Assembly (NCBI GenBank): GCA_037176705.1
Contig: CM073898.1
Span: forward strand, 24,164,488 to 24,228,487
Source of the DNA: Molossus alvarezi
Lineage: Eukaryota > Chordata > Mammalia > Chiroptera > Molossidae
Reading direction: 5' to 3'
Length of the DNA stretch: 64,000 nucleotides
In this document: one piece after another, positions 1-11,700 of the stretch
Numbering within the stretch: position 1 is the first letter of the stretch
Layout of the letters: the number at the start of each line of letters is the position of its first letter
Position numbers and translations under genes: made by a program
The notes under the pieces: generated by a model
What the model was told of the DNA's origin: nothing
The model's database searches: none
Seen by the model: only the letters and a program-made list of their open reading frames with translations

Positions 1-360
1 ATTGAATCTATAAACCAAATAAGTAAGCAGAACAGAAACAGACTCATAGATACAGAGAACTTGTTGGTTGCCAGATGGGAGGGGGTTTGGGGGATGGGTG
101 GAAAATATGAAGGAATTAAGAAGTACAAATTGGTTGTTAGACTGATGAACCTCAAAGGGAAGGGGGAAGGCAGGGCGGGATGGGATAAACCAAAGAATTC
201 TGTGCATATATGCATTATCAATGGAAACAGACAATAGTGTGGGTAAGGCAGGAGGGGGGTGGGATTGGGGAGGAGGGAGTCAATGGGGAGAAAAGGGGAG
301 GGGACATCTGTAATACATTCAACAATGAAGATAAGGTAAAAAATATATATAAACCATAAG
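1..360 (+). mobile_element. L1/HAL1 3' end fragment
   Basis: Matches the 3' untranslated tails of the other L1-type elements in the window: GGTTGCCAGATGGGAGGGGG, a G-rich region, CAATGGGGAG and a terminal CAACAATGAAGAT with an AT tail. Its 5' part runs off the left edge. It lies in an EIF2AK2 intron. Confidence 0.8.
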
Positions 361-1123
361 TTCCCTGATGTCCAGACCTTTATTTGTTTAGCTAATTTAT
401 AAAGTATAAGCCAGTTCATTCTTTAATTCTGAAGGTGGTTGATCACCTATCTAAAAGATAGGCATGGAAACATTAATAGAATGGAATTGCAGACAACCAA
501 ATCTCATTATTATATAAAGTATTTTAATTCACTATCAATCTACTGAGCATCTATTTTGTGAAAGGCACAGAACAGACACCTATGAGAAAACGAGTTTGTC
601 ACTATACTTGCTGTCATGGGGATGACAGGTTAATAGGAGAGGGGTAAAGGAAAACCAAACCTACAATTATAGCACAAGGATAGGTACTCTAAGAGAAGTG
701 TCAACAAATTTCTAAGATATAACTGGAGGACTGATTTTGCTAACCATGTTTTTTTGTTTAGTTTTTCTGAAATAAGTGGGCCTCAATATTAATTTATATT
801 CTTTGAACAGAAAGAGGTAACCAAGAATGTGCTGAAAGCTGAAGTCCTATGTGCGTATGGTCAAGAACTCCTGAAACTGATGATAAACTTCTCAATACAT
901 AGGGTTGAGACAGGGCTGGTGTCAGGAGATGATGAATGAACAGTCCCACAATGGCCTCAGGATTGCAGTGAGAGGACCATCTCCAAGAAACACTGGGTGA
1001 CTTTCAAAGGGAGATGACAGCTCTTTAGAATCCTCCAGCCCTTTGGCAGTGGCTTACTTGAGACAAAACAAGAGTATGTAAGATGGGGTGCCCCCATCAG
1101 CTTAAGCTCAAGGTCTTAAAATT
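361..1123. other. Intronic sequence without a recognised feature
   Basis: Non-coding AT-rich sequence. I looked for the missing PKR kinase exons on the minus strand here and found none. Confidence 0.5.
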
Positions 1124-1135
1124 ATTTTCACTGCC

Positions 1136-1348
1136 ACCATGGCTGGTTTGGCTCACCAGTTCAAGTGTCGGCCCATGGACTGAAGGGTCATGGGTTCAGT
1201 TCCCAGTCAAGGGCATATGCCTGGGTTCAATCCCCAGCCCTGGTTGGGGTCATGTAGGAGGCAGCCAATCAATGTGTCTCTCTCATGTTGATGTTTCTCT
1301 CTCTCTCTCTCTCACTTCCTCCCTTCTACTCTATCTAAAATCAATGGA
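1136..1348 (+). mobile_element. VES SINE, 5' part, split by an L1
   Basis: tRNA-like head and pyrimidine-rich body ending ...CTAAAATCAATGGA. The missing tail resumes at 8074. The outer TSD ATTTTCACTGCC occurs at 1124-1135 and 8113-8124. Confidence 0.85.
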
Positions 1349-3204
1349 GACAGGAGAAAAATGGCTGTGGAGTGAATGGAAGCTACACAGATGATCTCCC
1401 AGGACCAAACTGGAATTACAACTAAAATAAAGACACAAATTTGGGAAAAAAAACAACTGAAAATCAGCTGGAGAGAACCCTTATAACCAGGGATGGAAAG
1501 AGGACAACAAATTGAACCTGGTAGGAATTGCGGAGGCGCGAGAGGGCAGACTGGTAGCCCAAGGACAGCAGCTAAGGGTTGTTTTAGCTGTGAGCAGTCA
1601 GTTCCTTGAAGGGCCAGAGCACTAAATCAGCTACAGCCATTCACCTTGGGCTCCCATAGAGGGAGGGCAAACTGGATTGGAACTGTGTGAAGAGAGTCCG
1701 GGGCTCCTGGCTCAGGAAAGGACACCAGGAGTTTTATGCTGAATCACTCCTTCATAAGAGAGTAGCCATATTACTCAAAGAATCCCTTCCCAGAGCTTCA
1801 GGGAGAAACAACAACCCCTCCCTCAGGAATTTAATACCGCCAGGCCAGAGAAATTCAAATGAGGCTCATTAACAGCTAGAGACTGCCAGCAAGCAATAGA
1901 CCCACTCTGGAAATCCTCATACCCTGTGCACGTGAAGGATTTTTTCATTCAGCTGAGGGCTACAACCCACGGCTCAGCAAGTAATTGAGACTAATAGTCT
2001 GCAGGCAAAAGCTAGAGGATAACTGAACTGTTGGTTGGCCTGCAAATCAACCCAGGAAAGCAAGGCTTGACAGTGGCATTTAACATGGGTCCTCCCACAC
2101 TCATCAAAATCCAGTAAAGAGAGCCACAATCAGTGGAATACCAACACCCACAGGGAAAATTTAGCAGGATCCAAAACCCACTGAGACAGCCAAAGTGGTG
2201 AAACAAAGAAACAAATCCCAAATGAAAGAAAAAGAGATTTCTACAGAAGATGAGATAAATGAAATGGAATTAAGCAAGATATCAGAGACAGAGGTCAGAG
2301 TAGAGTATGAGGAAGCTCAACAGCATGAGTAAAGCTATAGAAACATTGAAAATCAACCAACTGGAAAGGAAAAACCACCAAGCAAAAATAAAGAATGACA
2401 GCAGAAATAAAGAACACATTGGAAGGAATAACCAGCAGAGCAGAGGAGGCCAAGGACCAGATCAGTGATTTGGAAGAAAGAGTAGAAAAAAATCACCCAA
2501 TCAGAGAACCAAAAAGAAAAACAGGAAGGCAGTTTAAGAGAATTGTGGGACAATATGAAACATAACAACATCTGCATCATAGGAGTTCTAGCAGAAGAGA
2601 AAAATGAGCAAGGGTTAGAGAATATATTTAAAGAAATCGTGACAAAAAAGTTCCCTAACTTTGTGAAAGAAAAAGGCATACAAGTTCAAGAAGCACAGAG
2701 AGCCCCAAGTAACAAGAACCCAAACAGGCCCACACCAAGACACATAATAATTAAAATGCAGAAATTTAAAGACAAAGAGAGAATCCTATAGGCAGCAAGA
2801 GATAAGTAATAGGTTAGCTTCAGAGAAACCCCCATAAGGCTATCAGCTGACTTCTCAATAGAAACACCACAGGCCAGAAGGGAATGGCATGAAGTAATCC
2901 AAGGTCATGAAAAAGAAGGATCTGAATCCAAGAGTACTCTATCCAGCAAGGCTATTATTCAAAATAGAAGGTGAAATAAAGAGCTTTCCAGACAGAAAAA
3001 AAAAAGCTAAGGGAATATATGAGCACAAAACCAGCAGTGCAAAAAATGTTAAAAGGACTGCTGTAATAAGCAGAAGAAATAGAAAGAGAAACATAACCAT
3101 AAATAAATAAATAAGTACATATCAATAACCTTAAATGTAAATGGATTGAATGCTCTGGTCAAAAAAACACAGAGTAGCTGAATGGATAAGAAAACATGAC
3201 TCAT

Positions 3205-3457
3205 GCCCTGGCCGGTTTGGCTCAGCGGTTAGAGCGTCGGCCTGCGGTCCGGAGAGACCCGGGTTTGGTTCCCGCTAAGGGCACGTACTTCGGTTGCAGT
3301 TTGTCCCCGGCCCTGGTTGGTCGTGCGGGTGGCAGCCACTCGATGTGTCCCTTCACGTCGATGTTTCTCACTCTCTCTCCCTTCCTCTCTCTCCCTCCCA
3401 CTCTATCTGTACAAAAAATGGAAAAATACCCTCGAGTGAGGATAAAAAAAAAAAAAA
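3205..3457 (+). mobile_element. VES SINE inserted in L1 (long type)
   Basis: Complete copy from GCCCTGGCCGG head to GAGGATAAAA tail. Perfect 15-bp TSD GAAAACATGACTCAT at 3190-3204 and 3468-3482. Confidence 0.95.
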
Positions 3458-3765
3458 TTATTTAGGAGAAAACATGACTCATATATATGTTGTTTACAAG
3501 AGACCCACCTCACAACAGAAGATTCACTTAGTTTGAAAGTGAAGAAATGGAAAAAAAATCTTCAAAGCAAACGAAAATAAAAATAAAAGCTGGGGTAGCA
3601 ATACTCATATCTGAGAAAATAGACTTCAAATGAAGTCTATAACTAGAGACAAAGAAGGCCACTACATAAGTTTGAAAGGATCTATCCAACAGGATATAAC
3701 CTTGATAAACATATATGCGCCCAATATAGGAGCACCAAAATACATTAAAAAACTGCAGGAGCCAA

Positions 3766-3872
3766 TGGACATAGACAACAAGCTGGGGTCGGAACAGGGG
3801 TGGGAGTGGGGAGGAGGGTGTAAAAGGGGGAAAAAGGAGAAACATCTGTAACAAAAATAATAAAAAAAACAC
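3766..3872 (+). mobile_element. Very short L1 3'-tail insert inside L1 ORF2
   Basis: About 100 bp with the hallmark L1 3' end (ATAGACAACAAGCTGGGGTC, a G-rich run, CATCTGTAACAAAAATAATA) interrupts the endonuclease region, which continues at 3873. Near-repeat flanks ACTGCAGGA and ACTTCAGGA may be its TSD. Confidence 0.65.
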
Positions 3873-5665
3873 TTCAGGATGACTTCAAAGGAGACATGGA
3901 CAGCAATACAATCATAGCACTGGACTTCAACACCCCGCTGATATCATTGGATAGATCTTCTAGACAAAAAATTAACAAGGAATTAGAGACTCTGAATGAT
4001 GCAGTAGATCAAATGAATTTAATAGATATCTACAGAGAATTACACCCCAAAACTGCAGAATTCACATTCTTCTCAGCTGCACGTGGGACATTCTTGAAGA
4101 TAGACCACATATTAGGACACAAACTAAGTTTCTACAAGTTCAAGAAGATTGAAATCATATCAAACATCTTCTCAGATCACAATGGCATGAAACTAGAAAT
4201 CAATTACAATAAAAACACTCAAAAACATTCAAACACATGGAGGCTAAATAGCATGTTATTAAGCAATGAATGGATTACCTATGAGATCAAGGAAGAAATT
4301 TTAAACTTCCTGGAACCCAGTGAAAATGACCACAGAACAACACAAAATCTATGGGATGCAGCGAAAGCAGTCCTGAGAGGGAAGTTCATAGCACTACAGT
4401 CTTACTTTAAGAAACAAAAAAATTTCTAATTGACCTTTCATAACTACAACTTAAAGAACTAGAAAGTAAACAAAAAGAAAAACCCAGAGCAAACAGAAGG
4501 AAAGAAATAGTAAAGATCAGAGCAGAAATAAACAACATAGAGACTAATTTTTCTAAAAGATCAATGAAACAAAGAGCTGATTCTTTGAAAAGATAAACAA
4601 GATTGATTGACCCTTAGCCAGACTCACTAAGAAACAAAGAGAGGACCCCCCCCCCAAAAAAACAAAATCAGAAACAAAAGAGAAGAAGTAACAACTGACA
4701 CCACAGAAATACAAAGGATCATTAAAGAATACTATGAACAATTATACACCAACAAATTGTACAATCTAGGCAAAATGGACAAGTTTCTAGAATCACATAG
4801 TCTTCTAAAACTGAGCCGGGAAGAGATAAAAAACTTGAACAGAGCAGTAACAACTAAGGAAATGAAAGATGTAATCAAGAAACTCCCAGCAAACAAAAGC
4901 CCAGGCCCAGACAGCTTCGCGGGGGAGTTTTACCAAACATTCAAAGAAGAACTAACACCTGTTCTCCTCAACCTATTCCAAAAAATCCAAGAAGAAGGAA
5001 GACTTCCAAACTTGTTTTATGAGGCCAGCATAATTCTAAGTCCAAAACCAGAGAGACACCACAAAGAAAGAAAACTAGAGTCCAATATCCTTGATGAACA
5101 TAAATGCCAAAATCTTTAACAATGTATTAGCAAATCGGATCCAGCAATACATTAAAAAAATTATTGACCAAGACCAAGTGGAATTCATCCCAGGGATGCA
5201 AGGCTGGTACACTATTCGCAAATCAATAAATGTGATACACCACATAAACAAAATGAAAGATAAAAACCATATGATCATATCAATAGACACTGAAAAAGCA
5301 TTCAACAAAATCCAGCACCCATTTCTGGTAAAAACATTTAGCCATGTGGGAATAGAGGGATTATATCTCAACATAATAAAGGCCATATATGAAAAACCTA
5401 CAGCCAACATCATACTCAATGGGCAAAAACTAAAAGCATTTCTCCTAAGAACAGGAACAAGACAGGGATGCCCACTTTCACCACTCTTATTTTACATAGT
5501 GCTGAAAGTCTTAGTCACACAATTAGACAAGAAGAAAAAATAAAAGGGATCTAAATTGGAACAAAAGAAATAAAACTGTCATTATTTGCAGATGACATGA
5601 TATTGTACATAGAAAACCCTATAGACTCCATAAAAAAATCTACTAGATTTAATAAACCAATTTGA

Positions 5666-5930
5666 GCCCTGGCCAGTTTGGCTCAGCGGTTAGAGCGTCG
5701 GCCTGCGGTCCTGAGAGACCTGGGTTCGGTTCCCGCTAGGGGCGCGTACCTCGGTTGCAGTTTGTCCTCGGTTGCAGTTTGTCCCCGGCCCTGGTCGGTC
5801 GTGCGGGTGGCAGCCACTCGATGTGTTCCTTTCACATCAATGTTTCTCTCTCTCTCTGTGTTCCTCTCTTTCCCTCCCACTCTACTTGAACAAAAAATGG
5901 AAAAATGTCCTCGGGTGAGGAAAAAAAAAC
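5666..5930 (+). mobile_element. VES SINE inserted in L1 (long type)
   Basis: Complete copy flanked by AACCAATTTGA-type repeats. It has an internal tandem duplication of CCTCGGTTGCAGTTTGTC not seen in neighbouring copies. Confidence 0.92.
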
Positions 5931-7413
5931 ACAAAAAACCAATTTGACAAGGTAGCAGGATATAAAATTAACGTCAAGAAATCGACAGCATTCTTATACA
6001 CCAATAATGAACTCACGGAAAGCAAAACTAAAAAATAATCCTATTTACCATTGCAGCAAAAAAAAATTGGATACCTAGGAATAAACTTAACCAAAAAAGT
6101 AAAGAACCTATTTGCAGAAAACTACAAGACATTGAAAAAATAAATAGAGGAAGATATAAAAAAGTGGAAGCATATACCTTGTTCATAGATTGCAAAAATT
6201 AACATTGTTAAAATGTCCATACTAACCAAAGCAATCTATAGATTCAAGGCAATCCTCATTAAAACACCAACAGCATATTTCACAGAACTAAAACAAAAAC
6301 TTCAAAAGTTTATATGGAACAAAAAATGACCCCGAAGACACAGTAATCTTGAAAAAGAGGAACAGAGTAGGAGTGATCACAATACCAGATATCAGGTTAT
6401 ACTACAAAGCCATAACAGTTTGGTACTGGCACAAGAACAGGCACATAGATCAATGGAACAGAGCACCAAACTTGGAAATTGACCCAATACATTATGCTCA
6501 ATTAATATTTGACAATGGTGGCAAGAGCATACAATGGAGTAGAGATAGCCTCTTTAATGAAAATAGGGGAAAATAGAAAAACTACATGCAAAAAAATGAA
6601 ACTAGACCACCAACTTACACTATCCACAAGAATAAACTCAAAATGGATAAAAGACTTATATGTGACACATGAATCCATAAATATCCTAGAAGAAAATGTA
6701 GGCATACAGCACATACAGCAGAATTTTCACTGATACGATGCCTAAGGCAATAGAAAGAAAGGAAAAATTAATAAATGGGACTACATCAAACTGAAAAGCA
6801 GCTGCACAGCAAAAGAAACAACCATCAAAATGGAAAGGGAACCTACTATATGGGAGAGCATATTGCCAATGATACATCAGAAAAGGGGTTAATTTCCAAA
6901 GTATATAAAGTGCTCATACAACTCAACAAAAGGAAGACAAAGAACCCGATTGAAAAATGGGCAGAGGACCTAAAGAGACACCTCTCCAAACAGGACATAC
7001 AAATGGCCAGGAGACATATGAAAAATGCTCAAAGTCACTAATCATCAGAGAGATGCAAATTAAAACGACTATGAGATATCACCTCATACCTGCCAGAATG
7101 GCTGCCATCAACAAATCATCAAACAACAAGTGCTGGCGAGGGTGTGGAGAAAAGGGGACTCTAGTACACTGCTGGTGGGAATGCAGACTGGTGCAGCCAC
7201 AATGGATAACAATATGGTGTTACCTCAAAAAATTAAAAATTGAACTGCCATTTGACCCAGTGATCTCACCTCTAGGAATATATCCTACGAAGCCTGAAAC
7301 ACCAATCATAAAGAATATATGTGCCCCTATGTTGTAGCACTATTTACAATTGCTAAGATCTGGAAACAGCCCAAGTGTCCATGAATAGATGAGTGGATAA
7401 AAAAGCTGTGGTA

Positions 7414-7667
7414 GCCCTGGCCGGTTTGGCTCAGCGGTTGGAGCGTCCGCCTGCGGTCCGGAGAGACCCGGGTTCGGTTCCCGCTAAGGGCATGTACCTC
7501 GGTTGCAGTTTGTCCCCGGCCCTGGTTGGTCGTGCGGGTGGCAGCCACTCGATGTGTCCCTTTCACGTCGATGTTTCCCTCTCTCTCTCTCTTCCTCTCT
7601 CTCCCTCCCACTCTATCTGTACAAAAAATGGAAAAGTGTCCTCAGGTGAGGATTAAAAAAAAAAAAA
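7414..7667 (+). mobile_element. VES SINE inserted in L1 (long type)
   Basis: Complete copy with a 22-base A tail. Perfect TSD AAAAAAGCTGTGGTA on both sides. Confidence 0.95.
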
Positions 7668-8073
7668 AAAAAAAGCTGTGGTACATATACACAATGGACC
7701 ACTATGCAGCTATAAGAAAGAAAGATCTCTTATCCTTTGAGACAACATGGAGGGACCTGGAGAGTATTATGCTTAGCAAAATAAGCAAATATCACATGAT
7801 CTCACTTATTTGTGGAATATAACAAACAAAATAAGCAGATGAACTAAATAGACCTAGAGACATGGAAGTAGAGTTTAGACTGATGAACCTCAGAGGCAGT
7901 GGGTGGGTGGGGGGGGAGATAAACTAATGAATTTATCTGCATATATGCATAACCAATGGACACAGACAACAATGCTGGGTGGGGGAGCAGGATAGGGAGG
8001 AAGGTGTCAATGGGGGAAAAGGAGAAACAAAAATAAGTAAAGAAAACTTAAATAAATAAATAAAATAAATGGA

Positions 8074-8105
8074 AAAGTATCCTTGGGTGAGGATTAACAA
8101 CAACA
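8074..8105 (+). mobile_element. VES SINE, 3' tail of the copy split by an L1
   Basis: Reads AAAGTATCCTTGGGTGAGGA then TTAACAACAACAAAA, the standard 3' end of the long VES type. It completes the copy begun at 1136. Confidence 0.85.
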
Positions 8106-8124
8106 AAAAATGATTTTCACTGCC

Positions 8125-8606
8125 CTCCATCCACCCCACCATAAATAGTGTTGCAGCATTTGAAAGTGACCCCTTGCCTGTCTCCTACCAATCTGAGTCC
8201 TGAGAGAGGGAGAAAAAAGTGCTGGCAGCTGAGGAGGAACCCTCTAGCTGCAGCATCTACATGTTCAAGCTTCCTTCTCAAGACTGCACTTACAACCTAG
8301 ACTGAAGTCGGGGCACGTGAGCAAGCCTGTGTATGAAATGATGGAGTCAGGAAAGCTAAACCTGAGATTCCGAAAACAGCTGAGGACAGAAAACATTTTT
8401 GACAAATGTAGAGAAAGGAGAGGAGGTAGGAAAAGATTATTCATTGTCTCCTTACCTACAGAATGGAGACACAGCAGTGTCTTAAATAGTGTTTGTGGTT
8501 GTGATTATTAAATGCATTGATTCATGGCCTTATCCGAAGGCCCACATATAGTCAGTGACAGTTTCCTCCATCCTATTATGTCTATGAGAATTTCTTTTTT
8601 AGTTAC
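8125..8606. other. EIF2AK2 intron, no feature recognised
   Basis: Unique-looking intronic sequence between the split VES and coding exon 10. No kinase exon was found on the minus strand. Confidence 0.5.
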
Positions 8607-8720
8607 CTTCCGTTGATGCCTTCCGAACAAATATAATCGAGTCCATCCCAACTATTATAGTAGCGAACAATATTTGGATGACTAAGTGTTGCCAAGACTT
8701 TTACTTCACGTTCTACCTTC
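8607..8720 (-). CDS. EIF2AK2: EIF2AK2 coding exon 10 (kinase alpha-C and beta4-beta5)
   Basis: 114 nt: completes Glu, then [37 protein letters not shown] and two bases. It holds the alpha-C glutamate (EREV) that pairs with the catalytic lysine, then runs to the kinase insert. Acceptor CAACTAG, donor GTAACT. This is the last EIF2AK2 exon found; the leftward sequence to position 1 is intron filled mainly by an L1. Confidence 0.94.
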
Positions 8721-11700
8721 CTAGTTGAAAAAAAACAGGGAATATAAAGAATCAGTATACATCCTTGATAACAATAACAATACACCTCCTTTATTAAACA
8801 GTCCCCATGGTTTCCATACCCAGAGTTTTAGAATGAAAGCCAGGAGCACTGAAAAGGGAGAAAGTGATCATACAGAAAAAAACAGCTGTTTTCACTCTCA
8901 ACATAAAAGAAAAAGCAGTGACTTAAATCATTGCAAACATCAGACAATTTAATTAAGTCATTTGCAGTTGTCTTTGAAATGCCAACAACACAATTATGGT
9001 AACTAATTCATACATTGTCTTATTTTAGACTTTTGTTAAAGTCACTTTGGATTTCAAAAACAAACCCCATTTGGGCAGCAAGGGTAGGTAACTCAGGCTA
9101 TATGAAGAGCCTTATTTGGAATTTTCAATGTGTGGCAAAAGTACACAAAGGAGAGGATCCAGGCAGAGAATTGGAGACTTCGCTGAACATGTGGGAGCTT
9201 TACTGGGATGTGTAGTCAGGAGTGAAGACAGTTCTGTGCTAAATGGAGTTAACTAATTTGAAGTTTCAAGGATGAGAAAGGATAAGCAGACATTGTACAA
9301 TTTCAGTTTTCATTTTGAAAAAATTCTTAAATGACATACAATTTGTAAAAATAAAGAAAAAATATTCATATATTGACAATACTAACACAATTAGTCATTA
9401 TTTGGGATTATTTCTTATAATTTTAAAAAATATTTTTATATATTTGTAATTATAATAGTATATAATTTTTATTGCATTTTTTCACATGGTATCTTTACAA
9501 TTTTTCTTGTTGTTTTATAATCTGCATAACTAGCATGTATAAACTTTCATGTGTAATATTTCAAAAGTATAAAAAACTACAGCAAATAGTATAATGAACC
9601 CAGCCATCACCCAGATGAAACAGTTCTTAATTTCATCTATACTCTTACCCAATTCCTCATCTTCCTCTGTATTATTCTGAAGCTACTTCCAGCATCGGAT
9701 GGTTTCATGTGTAAATATTTTTGGCATATAACTCTTATTTGTTAAAATGTTTTTATCAACTTTTTAGAGAGAGAGGAAAGGAAAAATAGAAAATTGGTGT
9801 AAGAGAGAAACATTGATTGGCTGGCTGCCTCCTAAATGCCCCACAACCTGAGCATGTGCCCTGACCAGGAATCAAACCAGGACCTCTCAGTCCGTGGGAC
9901 AACACTCAATCCACTGAGCCACACTGGCCAGGCTAACCATAATTTTTAATGAGTGTAAAATAGCCATTATCAGGGGAGAGAACCAAACACACTTAATCAT
10001 TTCTTTATTGCTGGACCTTTTGTTTTTTCTAATTTTACACTGCTATAAATGACACTGTGATTTATATCCTCTCATATAGTTTCTTCCATAATTTGGGTAC
10101 TATCCTAAAAATAGGTTCCCGAACAGGAAATCCATGGGTCAAATCATATAAACATTGTTATGGCTCTAGATTAATATTTTCAAGTATATTTTAACTGTGT
10201 TCTACCAATTTATGAAGCCACTACAAGTGTCCCCCAACACTACACCAAGATCATCATTAAGTTTTTCCATTTAAAAAACTGCTATTGAGTCTGGCCAGTG
10301 TGGTTCAGTGGTTGAGCGTCAACCCATGCACCAAGAGGTCGCCGGTTCGATTCCCAGTCAGGACACATGCCCAGGTTGTGGACCTGATCCCCAGTGGGGA
10401 GCATGCAGGAGGCGGCCAATCGATGTTCTCTATCATCAATGTTTCTCTCTCTCATCGATGTTTCTCTCTCTCTCTCTCTCTCCCTCTCACTTCCTTTCTC
10501 CGTAAAAATCAATAAAGGAAAAAAAATTTTTTTAATTGCAATTGAATGGAAGGAACAACTACATTTTATTCTTTTTAAACAAAACAGTGAAGAAAGGAAA
10601 AGCTTTGTTTTGATGCCAAGAAAGTATGAAGGTATTTCGACTGCCAAGGTATTCTCCTTGGACAGGATGTTTGATTGGGATGAAGAGCACCTAGGGCTCT
10701 TTGCCTGCTTCTCAATTGCTCAGGTCATTCTCCTTAACCATATCCCTTTTCCACCTCTTTCTCTCGTTCCATGAAGAATCAGTCTGGCCAAGTTAGACAC
10801 AGTAACAGCTGCCAGAAAACAAGTAAGACTGGGGAACTGGTGAAGGTGGTTTAAGACCTTCTTGAAAGGAGTTCTTCTATCCCATAAAAGTAGGGTCAGA
10901 GGAGGGTGCAAATAATACATTTAAAAACATGGGAAACAATGGGTTATATTGGGAACACAGTGGACTGGCATTCCTAAGAATGAGTTCTAAATCTCCACCT
11001 TGCTACCACAGTAAATACATGCACCCACTCCTCAGAATAAAAGGTAGGGTTATTTGTCCTTCCCTAGAATCTGAGCTGGCCTTATTAACTTTGTTGACCA
11101 ATATCAAGTGGAACTTCCAAGCCTAAGTCAAAAGTGGGCTTTGTTGCTCCCTCTTGGGATGATTTACTCTAGGGACAACTCTTCTTGGAAACCAGCCACT
11201 AAGCTGTGAGAAGCCCAGGACACATGAAGAGGAAGTGCAGTCCCAGCTGAACTTCCAGCCCACAGCCAGCATCAACTGCTAGCCATGTGGGTTAGCCACC
11301 CTGATGTCCAGCCTAGTCAAGCCTTCAGAAGACTCCTGACTGCAAATCCATGACAGATCCCAAGTGAGAATGGCCCAGATGAATACATCTATACATAGGA
11401 CCATGAGAGATAATAATAACTTGTTTTTAAGCTATTACATTTTAGAATGGTGTATTATGCAGTAAGAGACAACCAGAACAGTTATCAACTATTTTTACCT
11501 TTGAAAAATCAGTTCATGTCTTTGCATGTCAGTCGCCTCATCTATAAAATGAGATGAGGCTAGAAAATCTCAAAGGTCACCTTGAGCTAAATTATTCTAT
11601 AACTTCAGTTTTCATCAAGACAGCCTTAAAAGAATGAACAGTAGTATAGCCATTTTTTAGTGAAATAACCATGGTAAAGTGTGATCATTTTAGAGTAAGC

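Larger units (their letters stand above)
1349..8061 (+). mobile_element. Near full-length L1 LINE, decayed, with nested insertions
   Basis: Starts with non-coding leader sequence, then broken ORF1 pieces (about 2230-3100; [14 protein letters not shown] visible) and broken ORF2 pieces: endonuclease (3600-4430), reverse transcriptase (about 4700-5640) and C-terminal Cys region (about 6000-7340). It ends in a G-rich 3' UTR and AT tail (7800-8061). Frames are interrupted by stops, three VES copies and a short L1 tail. Its probable TSD is AAAATCAATGGA (1337-1348) and AAAATAAATGGA (8062-8073), which places it inside an older VES. It sits in an EIF2AK2 intron, antisense to the gene. Confidence 0.9.

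Noticed and set aside
361..1123. Search for the missing PKR kinase C-lobe exons left of exon 10
   Set aside because: No HRD, DFG or related segment in any minus-strand frame here or in 8125-8606; the exons are presumably beyond the window.
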